The notes under the pieces were generated by a model. The model was given only the letters and a program-made list of their open reading frames with translations. It was not told where the DNA came from and ran no database searches. A program made the position numbers and the translations under genes. Shown here one piece after another: positions 56,572 to 64,000 of a stretch of DNA of 64,000 bases; the stretch's first letter is position 1, and every line of letters begins with the position of its first letter. The stretch is from Mycolicibacterium sp. P9-22 (GTDB lineage: Bacteria > Actinomycetota > Actinomycetes > Mycobacteriales > Mycobacteriaceae): the NCBI RefSeq assembly GCF_008329585.1, contig NZ_NPKP01000013.1:1-64000 (forward strand). The letters are read 5' to 3'.

Positions 56572-58863
56572 CTAATCCTCCTTGCGGATGAGCTTGGTCA
56601 GCGCCTTCTGGTCGGAGGCCAGCAGCTCGTCGATGCGTGACTGATTCACGTCGGCGACGATGATCTCCCCGACCTCCTGGTAGACGTTGCTGAAGATGCC
56701 GTGCTTCTTCATCTTCTCGGTCTGATAGATGTTGTCCTCGGTGGGCGTCACGTAGTACACGATCTCCGGCTTGAACCGGTGGATCAGCCACAGGTGGATC
56801 ACGTCCATCAGGCGCTTCTTGCGCAGCTTCTCGGCATAGGTGTTCTGATCGCGCACCGTCAGGATGTTGCGTCCGTGCCGGTCCTTGATCGGGTCGACCA
56901 CCACATCGGCGAGCTTCTCGTCACCGTCGCCGTAGATGCCGAGTTCGAGCACATCGGAGCCGGCCCGGCGCGGACGCAACTGCACCCGCAGCGTTTCGCC
57001 GATCTGGTAGTGCTCGGCCCACAGTGCCAGCCATTCCTCCAGCAGTTTGCGCGGCACCTCGGTCTGCACCAGGTGCTGATGCTGGGTGGAACCCTTGCCC
57101 ATCGACTTGGTGGTGGCGGTCCGTCCCGACGAGGCTGCCAGCGCCGCATCGCTGCGTGGCCCGCCGACCAGCGTTTGTGGTGTCCGGTAAGGGGATTCGA
57201 CCAGCCGCATCTTGCGTTGCAGCCGGGCCAGCGACAACATGCCGTCCTGCAGCAGCGCGGTCGCGAACTCCTCGGCGGCGACACCGTCGATCTGGTGCCC
57301 GCCGTAGGTCATGAAGTTGAAGACGAACCCGAGCTTGCCGATCTCCTCTGGGAAGGCGCGCATCTCGTCGTCGCTCATCCCGGTGGTGTCCCAGTTGAAC
57401 GACGGTGACAGGTTGTAGGCCAGCATCTTGTCCGGGTAGACGGCGTGGATGGCGTCGGCGAACTCGCGGGCGTCCGCCAGATCGGCGGTCTTGGTCTCCA
57501 TCCAGAGGATGTCGGCGAAGGGCGCGGCCGCCAGCGACTTGGCGATCGCATACGGAATGCCGCCGCGGATCTGGTAATAACCCTCGGGAGTCTTGACCCG
57601 CTCCGGATCCCAGGCCACATCCGCTCCCAGTTCCTTGGCCTTGCCCCGCGCCACATACAGCGAGGCCTGCGCGGCGAACTTCCGCCACTGCGCCGCGCTC
57701 AGCTCGGCCTTCTCGCCCTCACGCTCCCGGAATTCCAGCAGTTCGGCGACCGCGTCACCGTAGGTTTCCAGACCTGCGTCGTTCTGCCAGGCCTCGACGA
57801 ACTGTGACTCCACCCCGTCGAACAGGGCATCGACGGACTGGCCCGGTTCCTTCTTCCAGGACTCGACGGCGGTGGCGATAGCGGCCAGGATGCCCTGGCC
57901 CTCCAGCCAGGCCTCGGCGGCGGCGTATTCGCCGTCGGGCAGTGCGTAGAGCAGGTGGCCGTTGAGTTCCTTGACCCCGAGAGTGTGGAAGTGCCGGGTC
58001 ATCGCCAGGAAACAGGACTTGTACGGCGGGATCTTCACATTGGTGGCGCCCAGCAGGAACGGCTGGTCGCGCTCGTCGGCCCGGCCGTCGATGAGGTTGG
58101 CCGCCTCGGCATCGGTGCGGGCCACGATGATGCCGGGCACCCGCATGATGTCGAGTTGGAAGCGGGCGGTGTTGAGCCGTTTGATCTGTTCGTCCGACGG
58201 CACCAGCACCTTGCCGCCCTGGTGCCCGCATTTCTTGGTGCCCGGGCGCTGGTCCTCGATGTGGTATCCGGGCACCCCTGATTCGACGAACCGGCGAATC
58301 AGGTTGCGCACGTGCGGATCACCGCCGTGGCCGGTGTCGGCGTCGGCGATGATGAACGGACGGTAGTCCACCGCCGGAGTCGTGGCGCGCTGCTCGGGGG
58401 TCATTTTGAGCCGCAGGTACTGCTGATTGCGGTCGGCGGTGAGAAGTGCACGCACCAGGCCGGCCGCCTCGTCGGGCACCTGGCTCAGCGGATAACTGGC
58501 CAGATCGGGTCCGGGGTCTTCATTGATCGAACCCTTCGCCGAGGTCGCCCAACCCCCCAGATAGATGCCCTCGATACCCATCCGCTTCATCGTGACGGCC
58601 TGGCCGGGGGAGTACGGCCCGAAGGTGGTGATGCTCTTCTTCTGACCGAACAGTTCGCGCAGCCGCGGGAAGAAGGCCGTCGCGGCCTCCCGGGCCACCG
58701 GATAGTCCGAGGGGATGGTGCCGCGCTGCTCGGCAACCTGACGGGCCGAGTACAGCCTGGTGATTCCCTCGAAGCGGGGGCTGTCGAAGTACTCCTGGGT
58801 GGCCGTCACATCCTGTTCGAAGTCCTGTTCGGGAGATGCGGCGTCGGCTGCGCGTTTGGCCAT
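56572..58863 (-). CDS. aceA: isocitrate lyase, long (ICL2) form
   Basis: This 763-residue enzyme cleaves isocitrate to succinate and glyoxylate in the glyoxylate shunt; ICL2 can also act in the methylcitrate cycle. The active-site motif KKCGH lies at residues 210-214, and the Mg/phosphate residues in IIADADTGHGG and YHIEDQRPGTKKCGH. Length (about 766 in M. tuberculosis ICL2) identifies the long form, which has a C-terminal regulatory domain (from about residue 600, LLEEWLALWAEHYQIGETL). It is probably co-transcribed with the VOC epimerase-like gene. Confidence 0.96.
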   Translation of the reverse strand: MAKRAADAASPEQDFEQDVTATQEYFDSPRFEGITRLYSARQVAEQRGTIPSDYPVAREAATAFFPRLRELFGQKKSITTFGPYSPGQAVTMKRMGIEGIYLGGWATSAKGSINEDPGPDLASYPLSQVPDEAAGLVRALLTADRNQQYLRLKMTPEQRATTPAVDYRPFIIADADTGHGGDPHVRNLIRRFVESGVPGYHIEDQRPGTKKCGHQGGKVLVPSDEQIKRLNTARFQLDIMRVPGIIVARTDAEAANLIDGRADERDQPFLLGATNVKIPPYKSCFLAMTRHFHTLGVKELNGHLLYALPDGEYAAAEAWLEGQGILAAIATAVESWKKEPGQSVDALFDGVESQFVEAWQNDAGLETYGDAVAELLEFREREGEKAELSAAQWRKFAAQASLYVARGKAKELGADVAWDPERVKTPEGYYQIRGGIPYAIAKSLAAAPFADILWMETKTADLADAREFADAIHAVYPDKMLAYNLSPSFNWDTTGMSDDEMRAFPEEIGKLGFVFNFMTYGGHQIDGVAAEEFATALLQDGMLSLARLQRKMRLVESPYRTPQTLVGGPRSDAALAASSGRTATTKSMGKGSTQHQHLVQTEVPRKLLEEWLALWAEHYQIGETLRVQLRPRRAGSDVLELGIYGDGDEKLADVVVDPIKDRHGRNILTVRDQNTYAEKLRKKRLMDVIHLWLIHRFKPEIVYYVTPTEDNIYQTEKMKKHGIFSNVYQEVGEIIVADVNQSRIDELLASDQKALTKLIRKED

Positions 58864-58978
58864 GGGTCTGCTCCTCTTCGAGCTCGGGTTCCTTGATTAT
58901 CGCGGGGCGCGGCGTGTGCCGGAGGCGAGTTGGGCAATTGTGCACGGCCGCAACGGCCTGAGCCCTAGGCTGCCCACC

Positions 58979-59389
58979 ATGTCTATCGACCGGGCGGCCT
59001 TGGCCGTGGGCGGTATCCGATTGGCCTCGGGCATATCGTTTCTCGTCGACCCGCTGCGGGCCAACAAGCTCTGGGGATCTCCGGACAAACCCGATGCCAC
59101 CGCGCAGCTGCTGCTGCGCTCGATGGGGTACCGGGATGCGCTGATCGGCGGTTTGATGCTGTCCGCGGCGCTACGCGGAAAGGACACCCGCGGTTGGTTC
59201 CTGGCCTCCGGCGGGGCCGACGCCGCCGATCTGCTCGGTGGCGCCGGCGTGCACCAGGAGATGCGGCGCTCGCAGCAGGTCATCGGGCTCGGTGGCGCGG
59301 TCGTCGGGATCGGGGTGGGATTGTGGGGCGCGACCCGGCGCTCAGGTACTGGCGAAACCCGCGTACCCGGTGTGCATCCGGGCGTTTGA
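58979..59389 (+). CDS. small membrane-associated protein (DUF4267-like)
   Basis: This 136-residue protein starts at ATG 58979. It is hydrophobic with three likely helices: AALAVGGIRLASGISFLVDPL, LLLRSMGYRDALIGGLMLSAAL and QVIGLGGAVVGIGVGLWGA. The motif SMGYRDALIGG and overall length suggest the DUF4267 type; the name is from memory. The last 12 codons are inside a long inverted repeat. Function is unknown. Confidence 0.65.
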   Translation: MSIDRAALAVGGIRLASGISFLVDPLRANKLWGSPDKPDATAQLLLRSMGYRDALIGGLMLSAALRGKDTRGWFLASGGADAADLLGGAGVHQEMRRSQQVIGLGGAVVGIGVGLWGATRRSGTGETRVPGVHPGV

Positions 59390-59412
59390 ACCCCGGGTAC
59401 GCGGGTTTCGCC
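59351..59412. terminator. 20-bp perfect inverted repeat spanning a stop codon
   Basis: Arms at 59351-59370 and 59393-59412 are perfect reverse complements (20 bp) separated by 22 bases. The stop codon of the upstream gene (59387-59389) lies in the loop, and the convergent MFS gene stops 4 bases beyond the right arm. This is a likely shared, bidirectional terminator. The left arm includes the last codons of the gene. Confidence 0.75.
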
Positions 59413-59415
59413 GGG

Positions 59416-60699
59416 TCACGGCTCCTCGATGATGTCGCGGCGGTACCGGTGCGCGGCCAGCGCGTAGCAGCCGATCGCGACCAGCTGCATGGTCGGCACC
59501 AGGATCAGCAGCGCCCGGCCCAGCGCCTGCGGGCCCAGCTCCGCGGTCAGTGAATCGCTGATCACGCCGGTCAGGAACGGCCCGACCGAGCCCAGCGTCG
59601 CATTGAAGAACAGGAAGATCGCCGACGCCGTCGCGCGCTGTTCGGGCAGCACCAGACGCTGGATTGCCGCGATGGACGGTGCCAGATACGCGGTGCCGAT
59701 CACATAGCCCAGCGCCAGCAGCCACACGCACGCCATCTTGCTCTCGACCACGAACGCCAGCGCCGACGCCGGCAGCAGGACCGCGATCAGGATCACCACG
59801 ATCCACAGCAGCCAGCGCGGATCGCGGGACGCCAACCTGTCGGCGATGCGACCGACGATCAGCAGGCCCAGGATGCCGAGCAGCCCGGTGGCCAGACCGT
59901 AGGAGATGCCGACCTCACCCAGCGACATGCCGCGGGTGCGCATCAGGAACGCCGGCGCGAAGGTGGTCAACGAGTAGCCGGCCGCCGAGACCAGCGCGGT
60001 GCCGGCCACCATGGCCAGGAAGCTGGGTTTGCGCAGCAGATCCCACCAGTTCACCGCGGCGGCGCGCTCCCGCGCGGGCGGTGTGGGCAGCGTCTGGCGG
60101 CTGCCGACCACCCACAGCACCAGCGGGGCCAGCAGCACACTGATCCCGCCCATCACCACGAACGCCATCCGCCAGCCCATGCTCTCGGCGAGCAGGCCGC
60201 CGCCGAGCAGGCTGGCGGCACTGGCCAGCGGGATGGACATGGTGATGACCGCCAGTGGCGCCGACCGTTTCTCCGGGACGAAATTGCGCGCCACATAGGC
60301 GTGCGCCGCCGGTGTGCTGCCCGCCTCGCCGACGGCCACCCCGACCCGGGTCAGCGCGAGCTGGAAGCCGGACTGGACCGCGCCACCGAGCATGGTCATC
60401 GAGCCCCACAGCGTCAGGCAGCCCGCGATGACCGCACCGAACATGCCGCGGTCGGCGACGCGTGCGATCACGATGCCCAACACGGCGTACACGATGAGGA
60501 ACCCGAATCCGTTGATCACGCCGATCGCGGTGTCGGACAACGCCAGTTCCTGCTTGATGGGCTCGGCCAGCACGCCCGGCAGGAAACGGTCGACGTAGTT
60601 GAGGGTGCCGACGAGGGCGAGCACGCCGACGGCGGCCCACGCGCGAGTCGGTCCGTGGGTGCTCAGGGGTTCGAGCGCGGTGTCCCGCGGTGTCGACAT
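59416..60699 (-). CDS. MFS transporter
   Basis: This 427-residue major facilitator has 12 predicted helices. Helix 1-2 region: TRAWAAVGVLALVGTLNYVDRFLPGVLAEPIKQELALSDTAIGVINGFGFLIVYAVLGIVIARVADRG, which contains the MFS A-like motif G-x-x-x-D-R. A second A-like motif lies in VGRIADRLASRDPRWLL. It resembles the bacterial spinster-like and sugar-phosphate or organic-acid porters; substrate is not readable. A GAGGAGA ribosome site precedes ATG 60699. Confidence 0.9.
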   Translation of the reverse strand: MSTPRDTALEPLSTHGPTRAWAAVGVLALVGTLNYVDRFLPGVLAEPIKQELALSDTAIGVINGFGFLIVYAVLGIVIARVADRGMFGAVIAGCLTLWGSMTMLGGAVQSGFQLALTRVGVAVGEAGSTPAAHAYVARNFVPEKRSAPLAVITMSIPLASAASLLGGGLLAESMGWRMAFVVMGGISVLLAPLVLWVVGSRQTLPTPPARERAAAVNWWDLLRKPSFLAMVAGTALVSAAGYSLTTFAPAFLMRTRGMSLGEVGISYGLATGLLGILGLLIVGRIADRLASRDPRWLLWIVVILIAVLLPASALAFVVESKMACVWLLALGYVIGTAYLAPSIAAIQRLVLPEQRATASAIFLFFNATLGSVGPFLTGVISDSLTAELGPQALGRALLILVPTMQLVAIGCYALAAHRYRRDIIEEP

Positions 60700-60744
60700 C
60701 GTTCTCCTCTGTGATTCAGTCCCGAGCAGCCTTGCAGAACAGCC

Positions 60745-61353
60745 TCAGACTGTCATGGCCTCGTCGGCGGCTCCGGCCGACGGGTGTACCCGCACCGGAT
60801 AGCCGCGGCGCAACGCGTCCACGGTGAGCTCCGGCGTGATCACCTCCGCAGACCCGGTGGCCGCGACCGGATCAACGTAGCCAGCCGGTGTCCACCGGTG
60901 CAGACCACCCCGCCAGAGCAGGCGTGACTCATCGGTGCGGTCGTCGGGCAAGGCGACGAAGACGCCGTCGGGCAGGGTGTCCAGCGGTGCTCGGAGCCGG
61001 GGTGCGCGCCGCGACCGGTTGAGCAGCCGGTCGAGGTCACCGGCACGAGCGGCCCCGGCGAAGTCCAGGAACGCGCGGTAGGAATTCCGCCGGCACTCCC
61101 CGCACGGGCGGTGCCCCGCCGCCAGCGCGACGGCCTCATCGAGGAAGAACAATTCGGTGTAGGTGCCTGGGCTCATCACTGCCCGTCGGCGCCCCTTGAA
61201 TTCGAGCCGGCAGATCAGCCACGCGATGTTCTTCTGCGTCCGCACGATTCGGCGGTGCTCGTCGTGCAGGATGCCGCGGTTGCCCATCACGGTGCCGCGC
61301 GCCGCGGCCGCGATGATCCGGCCGTCCGGGCTGACCCGGTTCCGTAGGGGCAT
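60745..61353 (-). CDS. conserved protein of unknown function (CGECRR motif)
   Basis: This 202-residue protein starts at ATG 61353 (MPLRNRVSPDGRIIAAAARGTVMGNRGILHDEHRRIVRTQKN). I recognise the family as widespread in bacteria but have no function for it. The centre has LEFKGRRRAVMSPGTYTELFFLDEAVALAAGHRPCGECRRNSYRAFLDFA, where a C-x-x-C pair and Arg/His may bind metal or nucleic acid. There is no signal peptide. It is divergent from the PknH-sensor-type lipoprotein 57 bases away. A longer ORF enters that gene. Confidence 0.72.
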   Translation of the reverse strand: MPLRNRVSPDGRIIAAAARGTVMGNRGILHDEHRRIVRTQKNIAWLICRLEFKGRRRAVMSPGTYTELFFLDEAVALAAGHRPCGECRRNSYRAFLDFAGAARAGDLDRLLNRSRRAPRLRAPLDTLPDGVFVALPDDRTDESRLLWRGGLHRWTPAGYVDPVAATGSAEVITPELTVDALRRGYPVRVHPSAGAADEAMTV

Positions 61354-61410
61354 GTGCGTGACGCTATCGGTCCGGCCCGACAGGGTCGGCTCTTCCCTAC
61401 ACTTGCCGAC

Positions 61411-62052
61411 GTGGCGAAATGGTTGGTGGCGGCGGTCCTGGTGCTGGCCGTCGCGGGCTGCACCCGGTCGATCGACAACCCGCAGGCCCGGCCCGCGTCC
61501 GCGGTGGGGCCGATCTCCCCGCTGCAGGTCGGCGACCTGCTCAGCCCGGAAACCTTCAGCAAGGAGGGCAACCTCTTCGCCACCGTCGAACCGGAACGCT
61601 GCGCCGGGGTGGCCCGCGAGGTCGATCCGCCGTTCATCGTCGACCACCGTCCCGAGGCACGAGACGGCGGGCACCGGTCGACCGATGTCGGCGGCGTCGA
61701 GGCCGTGGTCGAGGAGATGGTCGCGGTCATGCCGTCCGAGTTCTCCGCACGGGACGCGCTGACCGCGGCGCGCGGCACCGTCGAGGCCTGCCGCGACACC
61801 CCGATCACCGTCACCACGATGTACGGCCGCACCTACACGTTCAGCGTGGCAGCGGCGGCGCAGGCCGCACCGGAGGGCGCTGTGCTGTGGTCGCTGCGAG
61901 CCGCCGACTGGAACTGCGACAACCTGTTCGTCGCCGCCCACAACGCCGCCATCGAAACCACCAGCTGCGGCGCAGCCGGCGGTATCGACGTCGCCGCCGC
62001 CGCGGAGGACGCGCTCAAACGCATCGAGGCACTCGTCGACAACAAGGCGTGA
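61411..62052 (+). CDS. PknH sensor-domain-type lipoprotein
   Basis: This 213-residue protein starts at GTG 61411. The signal peptide MAKWLVAAVLVLAVAGC ends in the lipobox AVAGC. The mature domain has four Cys (ERCAGVAREV, VEACRDTPITV, DWNCDNLFVAAHN and ETTSCG) in the spacing of the PknH extracellular sensor domain, which forms two disulfides. Mycobacteria carry many such domains as separate lipoproteins (Lpp/Lpr). Function and ligand are unknown; it should face the periplasm. Confidence 0.85.
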   Translation: MAKWLVAAVLVLAVAGCTRSIDNPQARPASAVGPISPLQVGDLLSPETFSKEGNLFATVEPERCAGVAREVDPPFIVDHRPEARDGGHRSTDVGGVEAVVEEMVAVMPSEFSARDALTAARGTVEACRDTPITVTTMYGRTYTFSVAAAAQAAPEGAVLWSLRAADWNCDNLFVAAHNAAIETTSCGAAGGIDVAAAAEDALKRIEALVDNKA

Positions 62053-62107
62053 CATCGGGTAGTCCTACTCATCCCGTTTGCGTCGCTGGTCGGGCACGCT
62101 TGTAGCC

Positions 62108-63424
62108 ATGCCGTTCGCCAAACTGCTTCCCGCACGCGACAGTGTCGCGAACCCCGCGCCGGGCCGCGACCGCGCCATCGATGTGGCCCGGCTGTCCGCC
62201 CTGGTGACCGTCATGTTCGGTCACTGCGCGCTCCTGCTGGCCACCGTCAATGAGAACGGCCTGCGCATCGGGAACATCCTCGGTGAACTGCCGGAGTTGG
62301 CCCCGATCACCTGGGTCGTGCAGGTCATGCCGCTGTTCTTCTTCGCCGGCGGTGCTGCCGGCGCCTACGGCTGGCATCCCGACGGTTCGGCGGCCGGTAA
62401 GGCCTGGGGCAGCTGGCTGGTCAGCCGGACCCAGCGGTTGTGCCGGCCGGTGTTCTGGTACCTGGCCTTCTGGACGGTGGCGCTGCTGGTGGCACGGCTG
62501 ACGCTCGGGGCGGAATCGGCCGACCGGTTGGGCCGCGAGTGCGTGGCGCTGCTCTGGTTCCTCGGCGTCTACCTGGTGGTCATCGCCTTCGTCCCGGCCC
62601 TGACCCGGCTGCGCGGCCCCGGCTCGTATGCCGCGGTGATCGGCGCGCTGGTGATCTTGGCCGCGCTGATAGACCAGGTGCGCTTCGCCGCCGGTTCCGC
62701 CGAGGCCGGGGTGCTGAACTTCGTCATCGTCTGGCTCATCCCGGTCGTCGTCGGCGTCGGCTACGCCCGCCGCCTGATCCGGCCGCGGGTCGCGCTGCTC
62801 GCGGCCGCCGCGGCGCTGGCAACCCAGGTGCTGCTCGTCGTGTACGGGCCCTACGAGGTCGCGCTGGTCACCAACGGCAGCACCGACGGGGTGTCGAACG
62901 TGTCACCGCCGACGGTGCTGCTCGCGGTGCACTGCATCTGGATGTCGGGTGTCTTCGTGGCCATCGCCGGGATCGTGGAGCGGCTGGCCGAACGCCCGCG
63001 GGTCTGGTACGTCATCGCGGTCGGCAACGGGGGAGCGATGACGCTCTACCTCTGGCACATCCCGGCCATCGCCGTTGCGGCGTTCACCCTCAACGCGTTC
63101 GGCCTGGACGCCTGGGATGTGCACGCCCCCGACTTCTGGGCCCTGCTCGCCCTGCGCGCGGTGGTGTTCGCGGTCGTGATGCTGGCGACGTTCTTGCTGC
63201 TCTCGCCGCTGGAACACCGCAGGTTGCCGTGGTGGGATGACGCCGTCGGCGCCACCGGTGCCCGCTCGACGGTGGCCGGGGTGCTGGTGTGCGTGGCGGG
63301 GGTGGCGATGCTACTGGTCGCCAAGAACGGTCTGGCCGGCGCGGACGGCTGGGTGCCGCTGGGCTGCTTCCTGGTGGCGGTGCTGGCGGCGCGTGCCTGC
63401 GTCGGTGTCAGGGTCGTTCGGTAG
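62108..63424 (+). CDS. membrane acyltransferase family 3 protein
   Basis: This 438-residue protein starts at ATG 62108. It has 10-12 transmembrane helices. The opening GRDRAIDVARLSALVTVMFGHCALLL resembles the acyltransferase 3 N-terminus (Arg-x10-His). Others: VVQVMPLFFFAGGAAGAYGW and MTLYLWHIPAIAVAAFTLNAFG. Members transfer acyl groups to membrane or surface sugars; the acceptor is unknown. It lies 9 bases upstream of tex. Confidence 0.82.
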   Translation: MPFAKLLPARDSVANPAPGRDRAIDVARLSALVTVMFGHCALLLATVNENGLRIGNILGELPELAPITWVVQVMPLFFFAGGAAGAYGWHPDGSAAGKAWGSWLVSRTQRLCRPVFWYLAFWTVALLVARLTLGAESADRLGRECVALLWFLGVYLVVIAFVPALTRLRGPGSYAAVIGALVILAALIDQVRFAAGSAEAGVLNFVIVWLIPVVVGVGYARRLIRPRVALLAAAAALATQVLLVVYGPYEVALVTNGSTDGVSNVSPPTVLLAVHCIWMSGVFVAIAGIVERLAERPRVWYVIAVGNGGAMTLYLWHIPAIAVAAFTLNAFGLDAWDVHAPDFWALLALRAVVFAVVMLATFLLLSPLEHRRLPWWDDAVGATGARSTVAGVLVCVAGVAMLLVAKNGLAGADGWVPLGCFLVAVLAARACVGVRVVR

Positions 63425-63433
63425 GGTCTCCGG

Positions 63434-64000
63434 GTGACTTCGAGCGCACCCGTGGGGACCGTCAAATCTGTAAATGCCCGTCTCGCTGCGGAACTGGCGG
63501 TGGCCGAGGGGCAGGTCGCCGCCGCTGTGCGACTGCTCGACGAGGGATCGACGGTGCCGTTCATCGCCCGGTACCGCAAGGAAGTGACCGGCAGCCTCGA
63601 TGACGGGCAGCTGCGCCTGCTGGAGGAACGGCTGGCCTACCTGCGCGAGATGGACCAGCGCCGCGATGCCGTGCTGGCCTCCATCGAAGAGCAGGGCAAG
63701 CTCACCGACGAGCTGCGGGCGGCGCTGCGCGCGGCCGACACCAAGGCCCGCATCGAAGACATCTACCTGCCCTACAAAACCAAACGCCGCACCAAGGCGC
63801 AGATCGCCCGCGAAGCGGGGTTGGAACCGCTGGCCGACCGGCTGCTCGCCGATCCGACCCAGGCACCCGATGTCGTGGCCGCCGATTTCCTCGGCGCGGA
63901 TGTCGCCGACGCCGCCGCCGCGCTCGACGGTGCCCGGCACATCCTGATCGAACGCGCCGCCGAGGACGCCGAACTGGTCGGCGAGGTGCGCACCACATTC
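63434..64000 (+). CDS. tex: transcription accessory protein Tex, 5' part
   Basis: The reading frame from GTG 63434 is open to the window end (189 codons). The N-terminal residues SVNARLAAELAVAEGQVAAAVRLLDEGSTVPFIARYRKEVTGSLDDGQLRLLEERL match the Tex N-terminal helical domain, followed by KTKRRTKAQIAREAGLEPLADRLL. Tex is an S1-domain RNA-binding protein of about 770 residues; the RuvC-like, HhH and S1 domains lie beyond the window. The gene is partial here. Confidence 0.92.
   Translation, partial: MTSSAPVGTVKSVNARLAAELAVAEGQVAAAVRLLDEGSTVPFIARYRKEVTGSLDDGQLRLLEERLAYLREMDQRRDAVLASIEEQGKLTDELRAALRAADTKARIEDIYLPYKTKRRTKAQIAREAGLEPLADRLLADPTQAPDVVAADFLGADVADAAAALDGARHILIERAAEDAELVGEVRTTF

Overview
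The window is high-GC actinobacterial DNA. Gene order and protein sequences point to a rapidly growing mycobacterium (Mycolicibacterium type). It opens in the 3' end of a 5S rRNA gene. The following block (TPR protein, HAD phosphatase, tlyA, nadK, recN, steA, mctB/steB, pyrG, NUDIX, xerD, O-methyltransferase, parA-like, scpA, scpB, rluB, cmk, der) follows the Rv1691-Rv1713 order of M. tuberculosis, which I recognise from memory. An rRNA operon directly upstream of this block fits a fast grower carrying a second rrn operon (inference).

Region 1 (1-21.9 kb) is conserved chromosome: nucleotide metabolism, ribosome and rRNA modification, chromosome segregation (ParA-like, ScpAB, XerD) and cell-division envelope factors (SteA/SteB). 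Most genes overlap by 1-8 bases and are probably translationally coupled. A three-gene insertion (flavin reductase-like, VOC and CGNR proteins) splits recN from steA. Two sulfur-type (TauE/SafE) permeases follow. The second is preceded by a 36-codon upstream ORF ending in Trp-Cys-Cys-Pro-Arg-Ala, which looks like a cysteine-responsive attenuator. A tRNA-Pro(GGG) gene closes the block.

Region 2 (21.9-46 kb) is an accessory stress block: two low-affinity iron permease-like membrane proteins (one fused to a DUF6098-like domain), a PLP decarboxylase, three GAF/ANTAR proteins plus a stand-alone ANTAR protein, an SDR, an FAD/Rieske oxidoreductase, an Hsp20 with a CIRCE operator, a SRPBCC protein, an M42 peptidase, a P450, a large KatE catalase, a lipoprotein/NRAMP/PRC/PRC operon, an aldo/keto reductase, an acetolactate synthase, a mycolic-acid-type methyltransferase, a GGDEF cyclase and a metallophosphoesterase. 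Two sites match the SigF consensus GTTT-N15-GGGTA exactly (before katE and before the NRAMP operon) and several near matches occur. This suggests part of the block is a general-stress regulon.

Region 3 (46-64 kb) holds a zeta-type toxin with an antitoxin and a double palindromic operator, several exported proteins (lytic transglycosylase, phosphodiesterase/phosphatase, a peptidase-like protein, a PGRS-like glycine-repeat protein without a PE domain, a phytase/esterase-like lipoprotein), a VOC epimerase with an apparent GTT start, isocitrate lyase 2, an MFS transporter, a PknH-sensor-type lipoprotein, an acyltransferase and the 5' part of tex, which runs off the window.

No insertion sequence, prophage, integrase-linked attachment site or CRISPR array was found.
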